From Aureliella helgolandensis (GTDB lineage Bacteria; Planctomycetota; Planctomycetia; Pirellulales; Pirellulaceae), in assembly GCF_007752135.1 (NCBI RefSeq), contig NZ_CP036298.1:7060501-7124500 (forward strand): a stretch of DNA of 64,000 nucleotides, in the 5' to 3' direction. Position 1 is the first letter of the stretch, and the number at the start of each line of letters is the position of its first letter. The notes below the pieces were generated by a model. It saw only the letters and a program-made list of their open reading frames with translations. It was not told where the DNA came from and did no database searches. Shown one piece after another: positions 25,986 through 33,389 of this stretch. The position numbers and the translations under genes were made by a program.

Positions 25986-27455
25986 TTAGCGCAAGTCACT
26001 TAAGCTGGAATCCTCGACGGCTACGTCCGTTCGAGGCGTCTCCAACGGTAGCCACACCATGGCCAGTTTTGGAAGCCACCCCAGCACTTCGCGATGCGTG
26101 CTTCTAAGGCCAGTGGAGTCTTCATCCACGACACTCTCTGAAACGAATTTAGCCGAATCACTGAGCGCGGCGACAACTCGCGACAGTTCGATTGGTTGCG
26201 ACCACTTCTCGATCGCGCGCGTTGCTAACACCCCCTGATTCCCGGCCACGATCACGCCATCGGGCTGTCGTCCCACCAGGTGAATTTTGCCTGGACTAAT
26301 CTGAAAGAAGCAGTGCACGGCGCGGAATGCATAACCACCATCCGGCATCGATTGCGTTACAGGGGTAACCACATCCATGTACCGTCCCATAGTTTCCAGC
26401 AGCCTCCCACTGATGAATCCTGGCGTCGGCATCTCAAGTCCCCCGTGGATCGATTGCAAACCTTCGCTGCTGAGGAACGCTTCTTTAATTAGCAGATTCC
26501 CCATGCCATTGAGCGCCGCCCCTGAACCCCAGGTCAGCCGCCCAAAATCGATTCCCTCAAAGCGACTCCATTCATCATCGGAGTTCGCCTCAGGCGTAGA
26601 CTTGGGTTTGTTAATCCACAGCCCCCATACTCGATTCCATTGCCTAAAATCGATGACGCCGGCAAAACGCGCCTGATCCCCCAACGCCTTGAGTTGTGGT
26701 AGCAGATCCACCACGAGAGAGCAGGGGAGTGAAGTTGCGCCAGTCCGCAATTGCATTTCGGTCATCAATTGCTGCTCTCCATGATGCCGTCGGATCATGA
26801 GCCGAGACGAATCGATTTGCTCAGCTTGCTGGCTTTCATTTTGAGCGAGTGCCTCGTGCGACTGCGCACCCACAAGATGTTCGGGACGATCCGTAAACTG
26901 AAAATCAATGGTCAGCCACTGCGAATCGAATTCTGGAAAGAAGCTGACCAATACGTTTCGAAGTGTCTGCTCACGCGTTTCACTTCTGACGACGACTTGC
27001 TGCATGCGAAAGACCGCCGCTTTGGAAGCCGCCGACGGACGGCACAGCATCCAATCGTGAGCAATTCTCCACACAGTTGCCATTTGGTCGGATTCCAAAT
27101 TGGGCTGATCGAGCTGGACCAACCACTGCCCTCGGTAGAAGGCGACATCGGCAGACTGGACGCGGGCGATGATTTGCTTGGTTTCAGGATGCTTGAGCTG
27201 AATTCCATGTAGCACAAAGCGGTCGGGCGACTTGCCCTCCCAAGAAGCGACTTCGACAGACACCCCTAGGGTGCCAGTCAACCAAGCTTCCCACTGGGCG
27301 GTTCTGAATCGGCCGTAGAGAGAAGTTGCATGCAAGAGAGTCCACGCCACACAAAACGCCAGCGGCAACACACCTAATATTAGGAATGCGAGTCGCGTGA
27401 GGCCACGTGCTGTCGACTCATGCACCTGCCAACGATTTGTTCTGTGAGCTGCCAT
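25986..27455 (-). CDS. Single-span membrane protein of unknown function
   Basis: A 489-residue protein with one N-terminal membrane span (about residues 20-42, LAFLILGVLPLAFCVAWTLL) and a large external part. The start at 27455 (MAAHRTNRW) is chosen because the 37 codons upstream to a GTG at 27566 look unconserved. The outer part is beta-rich with a pattern of short strands (ASWEGKSPDRFVLHGIQL, GQWLVQLDQPNLES) that recalls AsmA-type or other envelope beta-solenoid proteins, but this is impression only. No enzymatic motif is seen. It follows aroC on the same strand at a distance of 388 bases, so it is probably separately transcribed. Confidence 0.6.
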   Translation of the reverse strand: MAAHRTNRWQVHESTARGLTRLAFLILGVLPLAFCVAWTLLHATSLYGRFRTAQWEAWLTGTLGVSVEVASWEGKSPDRFVLHGIQLKHPETKQIIARVQSADVAFYRGQWLVQLDQPNLESDQMATVWRIAHDWMLCRPSAASKAAVFRMQQVVVRSETREQTLRNVLVSFFPEFDSQWLTIDFQFTDRPEHLVGAQSHEALAQNESQQAEQIDSSRLMIRRHHGEQQLMTEMQLRTGATSLPCSLVVDLLPQLKALGDQARFAGVIDFRQWNRVWGLWINKPKSTPEANSDDEWSRFEGIDFGRLTWGSGAALNGMGNLLIKEAFLSSEGLQSIHGGLEMPTPGFISGRLLETMGRYMDVVTPVTQSMPDGGYAFRAVHCFFQISPGKIHLVGRQPDGVIVAGNQGVLATRAIEKWSQPIELSRVVAALSDSAKFVSESVVDEDSTGLRSTHREVLGWLPKLAMVWLPLETPRTDVAVEDSSLSDLR

Positions 27456-27843
27456 CCGTAGCAGTTTGCCCCTATCAATGGTACGGTCATCCGTAGCCAA
27501 CCACGAAGCGTTTAACACCCCGGCAAAGTTGAAACAAGGGTCTTTGCGACCACCGCTACCGTACACGCCCTCAGATTACTTGGGAGTGCTAGTCCAAGTC
27601 TACCGTGAAATGCGAATTGCCCATTGCTAGCGTTACCGCTGCCGCGCGCTTCGGTGTGCCACCTTCACAGCACAACTCAAGAGACGCTTAAATCGACAAG
27701 CTGGTAAGCAAGGCAGAGAACCTCTCCTCTGCGGAGCGATTTGGAGAGTTGCCTCCGAAATCAAACTGAAAAACGCGCACGCCCCCATTTGCGGCTGAAC
27801 AACACCACTCGGCCGGGGATATCTTCGGCTCAGCGGTAGTTTT
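27456..27843. other. Non-coding stretch downstream of aroC
   Basis: No gene. It holds a partial copy of the dispersed intergenic repeat at 27689-27725 (AAATCGACAAGCTGGTAAGC and following) and the left arm of a hairpin, 27828-27855, that includes the aroC stop codon: GCTCAGCGGTAG pairs with CTACTGCTGAGC around a TTTT loop. Confidence 0.5.
27689..27725. repeat. Dispersed intergenic repeat, copy 3 (partial)
   Basis: AAATCGACAAGCTGGTAAGC followed by AAGGCAGAG matches the second half of the 42.0 kb copy (AAATCAACAGGCCGGTAAGC), allowing a few changes. Confidence 0.5.
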
Positions 27844-28983
27844 CTACTGCTGAGCGGCGCGTTCCAGGTAAAGTTGATAGCGACCTTGCATCTCCTCAAC
27901 GCTGTCTCCGCCAAACTTGTCCACCAGTGCAGCCGCAATTTCAAAGGCCACCACATGCTCTACGATGACACTCGCCGCTGAAATGGCGCACACATCGCTA
28001 CGTTCGTAACTTGCCCGTTGCGGCTCTTTGCTGTCCATGCGAATCGAATCGAGCGGCTTGCGAAGCGTGCTGATCGGCTTCTTGGCAGCCCGCACGACGA
28101 GTGGCTGCCCATTGGTCATTCCGCCTTCCAAACCACCTGCATTGTTGGTGGGGCGGGTGTACCCTAAGCTCGGCAAATGCTTTTGCGATGGATCGTAATG
28201 GATCGCATCATGCACATTGGATCCCGTGCGGCGCGCCGCTTCAAATCCCAAGCCGATTTCGACTCCCTTAATCGCTTGGACCGCCATCACCGCTTGGGCA
28301 ATTTTCCCGTCTAATTTACGATCCCACTGGGCGTGGGTCCCCAAGCCTATCGGCAATCCTTCTACTCGGACCTCGATGACACCGCCCAGTGTATCTCCAT
28401 CATTGGCCGTATCGTCGATCAACTTCTCAAATTCGGCATCCCGCTGGGGCGCTAGGCTATAGACCGAACTTTGATCGCGAGCGACGCGGTGCTCTTCCAA
28501 GCTACCACTTGGGGTGTCGATCGCCAGTCGCCCAATTTCGGTCACGTAGCCGATGGTTTCGATTCCAAAAACCCGGAGCAACTGCCGAGCGATGGCACCG
28601 GCAGCCACGCGCACCGCGGTTTCCCGCGCGCTGGCCCTCTCCAGGACTCCTCGGATCGATCCAAGATATTTGACTGCTCCGACAAGGTCCGCATGCCCTG
28701 GCCTGGGGCGTTCCAGCTCCTTGAGTCGCTCAAGCTTGTAGTCCGCATTAACCACCTGCAGTGTTAGTGGACTGCCCAAGGTCCTTCCCTGCCAAATGCC
28801 GGTGAGCACCTCCAGTTTGTCGGTTTCCAACTTTTGTCGACCACCACGTCCGTATCCACCCTGGCGTCGCTTGAGCTCGACATTCACCATTTCATAGTCA
28901 ATTTCGAGCCCTGCTGGAAATCCATCGAGGAGGGCTAGCAATGTTTTTCCGTGGGATTCGCCAGCGGTCCAATACCTAAGCAT
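27844..28983 (-). CDS. aroC: Chorismate synthase
   Basis: AroC makes chorismate from EPSP, using reduced FMN, in the last shared step of aromatic synthesis. The 379-residue protein has the family signatures: GESHGKTLLALLDGFPAG at the N-terminus, YGRGGRQKLETDKLEVLTGI near residue 45, GHADL near residue 95, RASARETAVRVAAGAIA near residue 113, and the C-terminal-half TNNAGGLEGGMTNGQPL with conserved Arg/Asn. The ATG at 28983 directly precedes the conserved LRYWTAGESHG. Both neighbours face the same way but are more than 100 bases away. The stop codon lies in a hairpin that lacks a T tract. Confidence 0.96.
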   Translation of the reverse strand: MLRYWTAGESHGKTLLALLDGFPAGLEIDYEMVNVELKRRQGGYGRGGRQKLETDKLEVLTGIWQGRTLGSPLTLQVVNADYKLERLKELERPRPGHADLVGAVKYLGSIRGVLERASARETAVRVAAGAIARQLLRVFGIETIGYVTEIGRLAIDTPSGSLEEHRVARDQSSVYSLAPQRDAEFEKLIDDTANDGDTLGGVIEVRVEGLPIGLGTHAQWDRKLDGKIAQAVMAVQAIKGVEIGLGFEAARRTGSNVHDAIHYDPSQKHLPSLGYTRPTNNAGGLEGGMTNGQPLVVRAAKKPISTLRKPLDSIRMDSKEPQRASYERSDVCAISAASVIVEHVVAFEIAAALVDKFGGDSVEEMQGRYQLYLERAAQQ

Positions 28984-29093
28984 CTACGTTCTTCTTTATC
29001 AGTAGTGATCTTGCGCGGGAGGAGGCATGGCAGGAGGTCGCTCCTGCCTCAATGTATGATGAAAGACAATAGTCCGGCGAGGCACGGCCGCAA

Positions 29094-29450
29094 CTATTTC
29101 TCGGTCCAGACTGGCGTGGGTGTCATCTCAGGGCTGACCGCTCCCCCAGCATCTTTGCGACCGCTTCCCTCCAAACGGCTGGTGGCACGTATCGTCATGT
29201 CCCCCACACACTCAATTTGACAGCTGAGTCGCACCTTATCCAAGCTACGTTCGGTTAAACAGACTTTTTCGGCTTCCGTCATCCGATCCGGCTCGCCGTC
29301 GACAAACTCGACGCGGCATGTCGTGCACCGAGCGTTCCCACCGCATGCATGCAATTGGTCAATTCCCGCATCCTCGGTTAACGCCAGGACTAGCCGCTTG
29401 CCAGCTTCGACTTCAAATTCCCCGACACCTTCAACATTGAGCTTGGGCAT
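29094..29450 (-). CDS. 2Fe-2S ferredoxin
   Basis: A 118-residue soluble electron carrier of the plant/adrenodoxin fold. Cluster ligands Cys36, Cys42, Cys45 and Cys77 form the C-x5-C-x2-C...C pattern (HACGGNARCTTCRV and RLSCQ). Additional Cys64 and Cys81 are not ligands in the family. The tail after residue 95 (GSGRKDAGGAVSPEMTPTP) is low in complexity and probably flexible. The start at 29450 (MPKLNVEGVG) gives a normal N-terminus. It lies 110 bases upstream of aroC on the same strand, so it could share a transcript, although chorismate synthase uses a flavin reductase rather than a dedicated ferredoxin; a functional link is speculative. Confidence 0.88.
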   Translation of the reverse strand: MPKLNVEGVGEFEVEAGKRLVLALTEDAGIDQLHACGGNARCTTCRVEFVDGEPDRMTEAEKVCLTERSLDKVRLSCQIECVGDMTIRATSRLEGSGRKDAGGAVSPEMTPTPVWTEK

Positions 29451-29650
29451 GGCCTGGATCACTTTAATTTACGCGTTCTGAGGTTAAAAACTTGGGGCGA
29501 ACTAACACCCGTTACGATTTTAGCAGACCCCGCATCTTTAGCAGACCCTGCTTTCCTGCCACTCAATCACCAGATCGAGAGGCACCAGATCGAGAGGCAG
29601 CGTTGCTCTCGGAGCGTGAAGGCCCGCCAGCTAGAAGCCCCCCCCCCCAT

Positions 29651-30661
29651 CTAGGGAGCATCATCAACCTCCAACAATTCCGCTGGAATCTTTACGCGGT
29701 GCAGGGGAGTCGGCAAGAACTCACTGGTTAGCAGTAAATGCTCCCCATCGGCTGCAAAGCAAATACTCTCTCCTTGCTTGCGCGCCGGTACGCTCACGAT
29801 CTCCTTAGTCGCCCCCTCTACGGTCTCCCCCTCAGCCAACAACCAGCTTTTCCGAGCATCTGGGCGGCGAACGATGCAGGCCGGCCCATAGGTGTTCAAC
29901 GCCAGCAAACGTCCATCGGGGCTGATATCCGCGCCACTCACCATCGGCAAAAATAGCGACTCGCGCGAGGTTGCGACTCGCGTTTGCTCCCCCTTGATCT
30001 CGGTAGCGTCCATCGAAAACAAACGGCAGCCCAACAACTCCTTGCTGGGCAACAAGAACGCTTGCGCCCGCGGATCAAATGCAATCGACTCGCAGTCCAC
30101 GGGACCAGTATCAAACTTCAGTCGCAGCACCCCCCACAGCGGCTGCCGCAACATCAAATTGGGCTTGCGCATCGCGAGTGGGATATCGTTGTTGCTTGCC
30201 TTCCCATCGGCGGATAAATTTTTTGGTAGCTCAAATACAGGCTCTTCGATAACATAGACTTCCACACGCTCCCGTCGGCGAGAATTATCTCCTACATCCG
30301 CCACGGCCAGAAAGTGCCTCCCAGCCTGCTCGAAAGCGCAAATATCCTCCCAATCGACCGCCTTGGCCCCCTCCAGCACCACGTGCGCCAGCCACTCTCC
30401 ATCAGGAGAAAAACCAAACAATGCAGCCTTCCCTCCCGAGTCATTGTGGCTCCAAATCACCCGTCCCTGCGGTGCATCAGGTCCTAGTTCGGCGTCCAGA
30501 GTGGAGCGTTGGAGCGTTCCCACGCATACGCCACTGCTCTCCGTCAAATTGGGGCAGCCAAGCATGACTTGTGCGTTACCAAGCGACAGACCAAGGCAGA
30601 GCAGGCAAGCGACACTCACCCCCCACCTGAGCAGAATCAACCTAACTCGCATACTCGGCAT
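29651..30661 (-). CDS. Secreted propeller-like protein of unknown function
   Basis: A 336-residue exported protein. The ATG at 30661 is preceded by AGGTGAGGGTT, a good ribosome site; a hydrophobic signal (LLRWGVSVACLLCLGLSLG) follows, cleaved probably after GNAQ. The mature part contains repeated strands typical of a beta-propeller: VIWSHNDSGGKAALFGFSPDG, DWEDICAF, FLAVADVGDNSRRRE and ISPDGRLLALNTYG. The DVGDN and CESIAFDP segments resemble phytase-like/SdiA-regulated propellers, where such Asp clusters bind calcium. No catalytic set is certain. It is followed downstream by the ferredoxin gene, 200 bases away, with no shared function evident. Confidence 0.65.
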   Translation of the reverse strand: MPSMRVRLILLRWGVSVACLLCLGLSLGNAQVMLGCPNLTESSGVCVGTLQRSTLDAELGPDAPQGRVIWSHNDSGGKAALFGFSPDGEWLAHVVLEGAKAVDWEDICAFEQAGRHFLAVADVGDNSRRRERVEVYVIEEPVFELPKNLSADGKASNNDIPLAMRKPNLMLRQPLWGVLRLKFDTGPVDCESIAFDPRAQAFLLPSKELLGCRLFSMDATEIKGEQTRVATSRESLFLPMVSGADISPDGRLLALNTYGPACIVRRPDARKSWLLAEGETVEGATKEIVSVPARKQGESICFAADGEHLLLTSEFLPTPLHRVKIPAELLEVDDAP

Positions 30662-30970
30662 AACCCTCACCTAAAGATAAAATCGCCTGACAGGTCGACT
30701 CCCCTAATATTGCCCGCTTCACACCTACCAATTAGACTCGTTCGCAACCCCACTCGGACCAGTCCGTGGAATCGCATCTGCCCGCAGGGTACGTGAGAGC
30801 AAAAATCAAGGCCCCTACCCAACGACGCCCTCGCGTTGCCTCGGCGTGGCTGAGTACATTCAACCTGACCCAATCGCTACAACCAAGTCGTATCACACCC
30901 AGGTTCTATACGGCCCATCCGAACACTCATCCTACACCCATCGTTCAATAAATTCCGGAGACCCCAGTTC
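30662..30970. other. Divergent intergenic region, 309 bases
   Basis: Lies between the secreted propeller-like protein and the DUF1559 gene, so it must hold both promoters. Just before 30971 there is a GGAGACCCC stretch that can serve as ribosome site. No repeat, hairpin or gene is seen. Confidence 0.5.
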
Positions 30971-32053
30971 ATGCATCGCTCACAGAGGAGTCATGGTTTT
31001 ACTCTGGTAGAACTACTCGTAGTCATTGCTATTATTGGCATTCTAGTCGGTTTGCTACTTCCTGCCGTGCAGGCTGCGCGGGAGGCGGCGCGACGCATGC
31101 AGTGCTCCAACAACCTGAAACAACTCGGACTAGCGGCACACAATTACGAAAGCTCATATAAGAAATTCCCCTACCGTCAGGGTGGAACTTCGACCAATTC
31201 CGGCCGCAAGAGTGGCTTCATTGCCATCCTGCCCTTCATTGAAGGCGGAAACCAATTCAATGTTATTGAGGCTGGCGACGCAACGGTTCCCCCCGGCGGT
31301 CCTTCGGGCTGGAGTTCCTGGGCCCCTTGGAATACATCGCCATCCTTCATGCGATGCCCGTCTGACCCAGTTTCCTCGACCCTCTCCAAGCCGAATTCGT
31401 ACTCCATGTGCTTGGGTGGCGATGGCACCTCGATCAGCGGGCACAGTAACGTCAATACCGATGGCGATCTGAGTGGGATTTTCAGTCACGGCCATAACGG
31501 CGGGCACGCTTCGCACGGTTCCATTGCCGATGGTACCAGCAATACCATTATGTACAGCGAGCGGTTGATTGCTCAAGCTCCTTATTCGTCCCAGGCCGGC
31601 AATCCGGCGGTGGGAATGAATGAGAATGTTCCCTACCTAACCACCATTGCCATGGTATCTGGCGTGCACAACAACCCACTGCTTTGCAAATCGGTAGCCA
31701 ATGGACAATACCTGGTGGCTGGTACTCGACATCAGGGAAACAGCGGCAAGGTATGGCACGATGGGAATCCGACGTACGTTGGGTTCAATACCATCCTGGC
31801 CCCCAACTCGCCCTCCTGCGTCAACGCTATTTCATGGGGCGACGGCAATCCAGTGATCCTCCCACCTTCCAGCCAGCATACCGGCGGGGTCAACGTGACC
31901 ATGGCAGATGGTTCGGTTCACTTCTTTAGCAGCAGCATCGACACTGGTGACCTATCGGTTCCAGCGTTCGCCGCCTTCGGACGCAGTCCCTACGGCGTTT
32001 GGGGAGCTCTCGGTACGAAGGCCGGTGGTGAACCTGCTTCTATCCCTGAATAG
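30971..32053 (+). CDS. DUF1559 protein with type IV prepilin-like N-terminus
   Basis: A 360-residue member of the family that is expanded in planctomycetes. The N-terminus is a prepilin leader and helix: [19 protein letters not shown], with the Gly-Phe cleavage point and the Glu at position 5 of the mature protein, so processing by a prepilin peptidase and insertion in the inner membrane or a pseudopilus are expected. DUF1559 follows ([20 protein letters not shown], then [14 protein letters not shown]), and near the end is the H-X9-DG type motif [25 protein letters not shown] lies just upstream of the ATG. The next gene codes for a small lipoprotein, a frequent partner in this phylum. The role of the family is unknown. 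Confidence 0.93.
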   Translation: MHRSQRSHGFTLVELLVVIAIIGILVGLLLPAVQAAREAARRMQCSNNLKQLGLAAHNYESSYKKFPYRQGGTSTNSGRKSGFIAILPFIEGGNQFNVIEAGDATVPPGGPSGWSSWAPWNTSPSFMRCPSDPVSSTLSKPNSYSMCLGGDGTSISGHSNVNTDGDLSGIFSHGHNGGHASHGSIADGTSNTIMYSERLIAQAPYSSQAGNPAVGMNENVPYLTTIAMVSGVHNNPLLCKSVANGQYLVAGTRHQGNSGKVWHDGNPTYVGFNTILAPNSPSCVNAISWGDGNPVILPPSSQHTGGVNVTMADGSVHFFSSSIDTGDLSVPAFAAFGRSPYGVWGALGTKAGGEPASIPE

Positions 32054-32354
32054 TTCCCCAGCCTGGGGTTGCGATAAGTCCTGAACAGCGCTGTCCCAGC
32101 ACCGGGACAGCCAACCTGGTGGGCACAGCAGCCTGCACTTTGACGATCGAACCGCGTTCTCGGGCCCGACCTGGGAACGCACTGCTCTCCGAGGGAACCA
32201 TGTCAACCGTCAAGCTCTCGAGCAGACTCAAAGCCTGCAAGGCGGTCGCCCCCGGACAGAGCCAGAGGGCCTGAAGTCCTCCTCCCCCCCATTCTACCGA
32301 AGCACTAGAGCGAGGCCCTCCGGCGTCGCTCTTCTTATTGAAAGGCGAATACAC
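32054..32354. other. Gap between DUF1559 gene and lipoprotein gene
   Basis: 301 bases with two hairpins: GCTGTCCC-AGCACC-GGGACAGC at 32090-32111 and AGAGCGA / TCGCTCT at 32307-32332, the latter just before the ribosome site of the next gene. Neither has a proper T tract, so a partial terminator or mRNA-stability role is as far as I would go. No gene. Confidence 0.45.
32341..32345 (+). promoter_or_regulatory. Ribosome binding site that decides a TTG start
   Basis: AAAGG lies nine bases upstream of TTG at 32355. There is no ATG or GTG in frame near by, and TTG is followed at once by a lipoprotein signal, so this site supports the non-ATG start. Confidence 0.6.
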
Positions 32355-32864
32355 TTGCTTACTCGACTGTTAACCTCTGCACTACTCGTAAGCTTTCTAG
32401 TCGGCTGTGGTGACTCCCTCCCGAAAACAGAGCCGGTAACGGGAATGGTAACGCTCGATGGCGCCCCAGTCCCCATGGCGATGGTCACCTTCCTGCCTGA
32501 CGACCAAGCCAACGGAACACCGGCCACCGCGCAAACCGATGCCGAAGGTAACTTCAGCCTCACCACTTTCAACTCGGGAGATGGTGCCCTAGCCGGGACC
32601 TACCAAATCACCGTCGCCAAGTACAGCGAATCAGATACGCCGGCAGCCAGCGCAGAAACATCACCAGCCCCTCAACTTACCGAAGAAGAAGAATCCAAGC
32701 TCCGCGAAGCACAGTATTCGGCCGCAGACGCGAAAATGGCGAACCGTCCAATAAGAACCAAGAACTTGATTCCTAAGAAATATGCCTCGAAAACCACCTC
32801 CGGCTTAACGCACACGGTAGTTGCAGGTAGCAATGAGGTACCTCTCGAGCTTTCCTCGAAGTAA
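32355..32864 (+). CDS. Small lipoprotein with carboxypeptidase-regulatory-like domain
   Basis: A 169-residue exported lipoprotein. A TTG start gives LTRLLTSALLVSFLVGCGDS: a short signal peptide and lipobox LVGC, so lipidation at that Cys is expected. The next 80 residues, with GMVTLDGAPVPMAMVTFLPD and TDAEGNFSLTTF, form the beta-sandwich found as carboxypeptidase regulatory-like or transthyretin-like domains, a common partner of DUF1559 proteins in planctomycetes. A Glu/Ser-rich linker and a final IRTKNLIPKKYASKTTSGL segment, conserved among these small proteins in my recollection, follow. It is 301 bases downstream of the DUF1559 gene. A cell-surface or periplasmic binding role is inferred only. 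Confidence 0.82.
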   Translation: MLTRLLTSALLVSFLVGCGDSLPKTEPVTGMVTLDGAPVPMAMVTFLPDDQANGTPATAQTDAEGNFSLTTFNSGDGALAGTYQITVAKYSESDTPAASAETSPAPQLTEEEESKLREAQYSAADAKMANRPIRTKNLIPKKYASKTTSGLTHTVVAGSNEVPLELSSK

Positions 32865-33389
32865 CCGTCAACGCAAGCCCACGGAGCTCCACGGCTGGCC
32901 CTTGACCTGGCCAGCGTCCCTTCCATGGCGGCAGTGGAGCGTATCTCGCCTTGTCCTCAAAATAGCCAGCCTCTTCTTGAGGCTAGCTCACGTAGCTTGC
33001 ACAAACGGCAGACCGCTGCCGTGACGGGCCGTCGAACCAGCGCCCTCCCAGCGCAACAAGACGCCCTTTTTGCGACGAAAGCAGCACTAGCAGCGCAGAC
33101 CTTCGTTACGGGAAAGACGTCTTTGATGCTTCCGGCAGCCAGCCTAGTGAGCCAAGCTCCAAGTGTCGCCTGAAAAACTAGATCTGGGCCGTAAGCACTG
33201 CGGCAAACCCAACGCACTTTGAGTTCGGCTCGCTGCCGGCCCACTTCGCTGCCGGCCAACATGGGGCAGGGCATGAGGTAGGGGATAGGGCATAAGGCAA
33301 AAGAAAAACGGCAGCAGGTAAAACTACCTGCTGCCGTTTGTTGTTATTCATGGCTTCGATCCGGAGATGGAAGCACTTGTTCTAACGCT
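32865..33389. other. Convergent gap before clpC terminator
   Basis: 525 bases between convergent transcripts. Contains an imperfect doubled CGCTGCCGGCC (33227-33260) and a purine-rich GGGATAGGGCATAAGG tract (about 33282-33297). Open frames here show no protein character. The clpC terminator lies at 33300-33340. Confidence 0.5.
33300..33340 (-). terminator. Intrinsic terminator of clpC
   Basis: A perfect 15-base stem (AAACGGCAGCAGGTA at 33306-33320 and its complement at 33325-33339) with a 4-base loop. Read on the minus strand it is followed by TTTTTCTTTT, so it ends the clpC transcript 50 bases after the stop codon. On the plus strand the tail is TTGTTGTT, weaker, so it may also act on the lipoprotein transcript. 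Confidence 0.92.

Noticed and set aside
32957-33274. Minus-strand 105-codon frame between the lipoprotein gene and clpC
   Set aside because: No ribosome site, no domain, and it covers a low-complexity duplicated segment.
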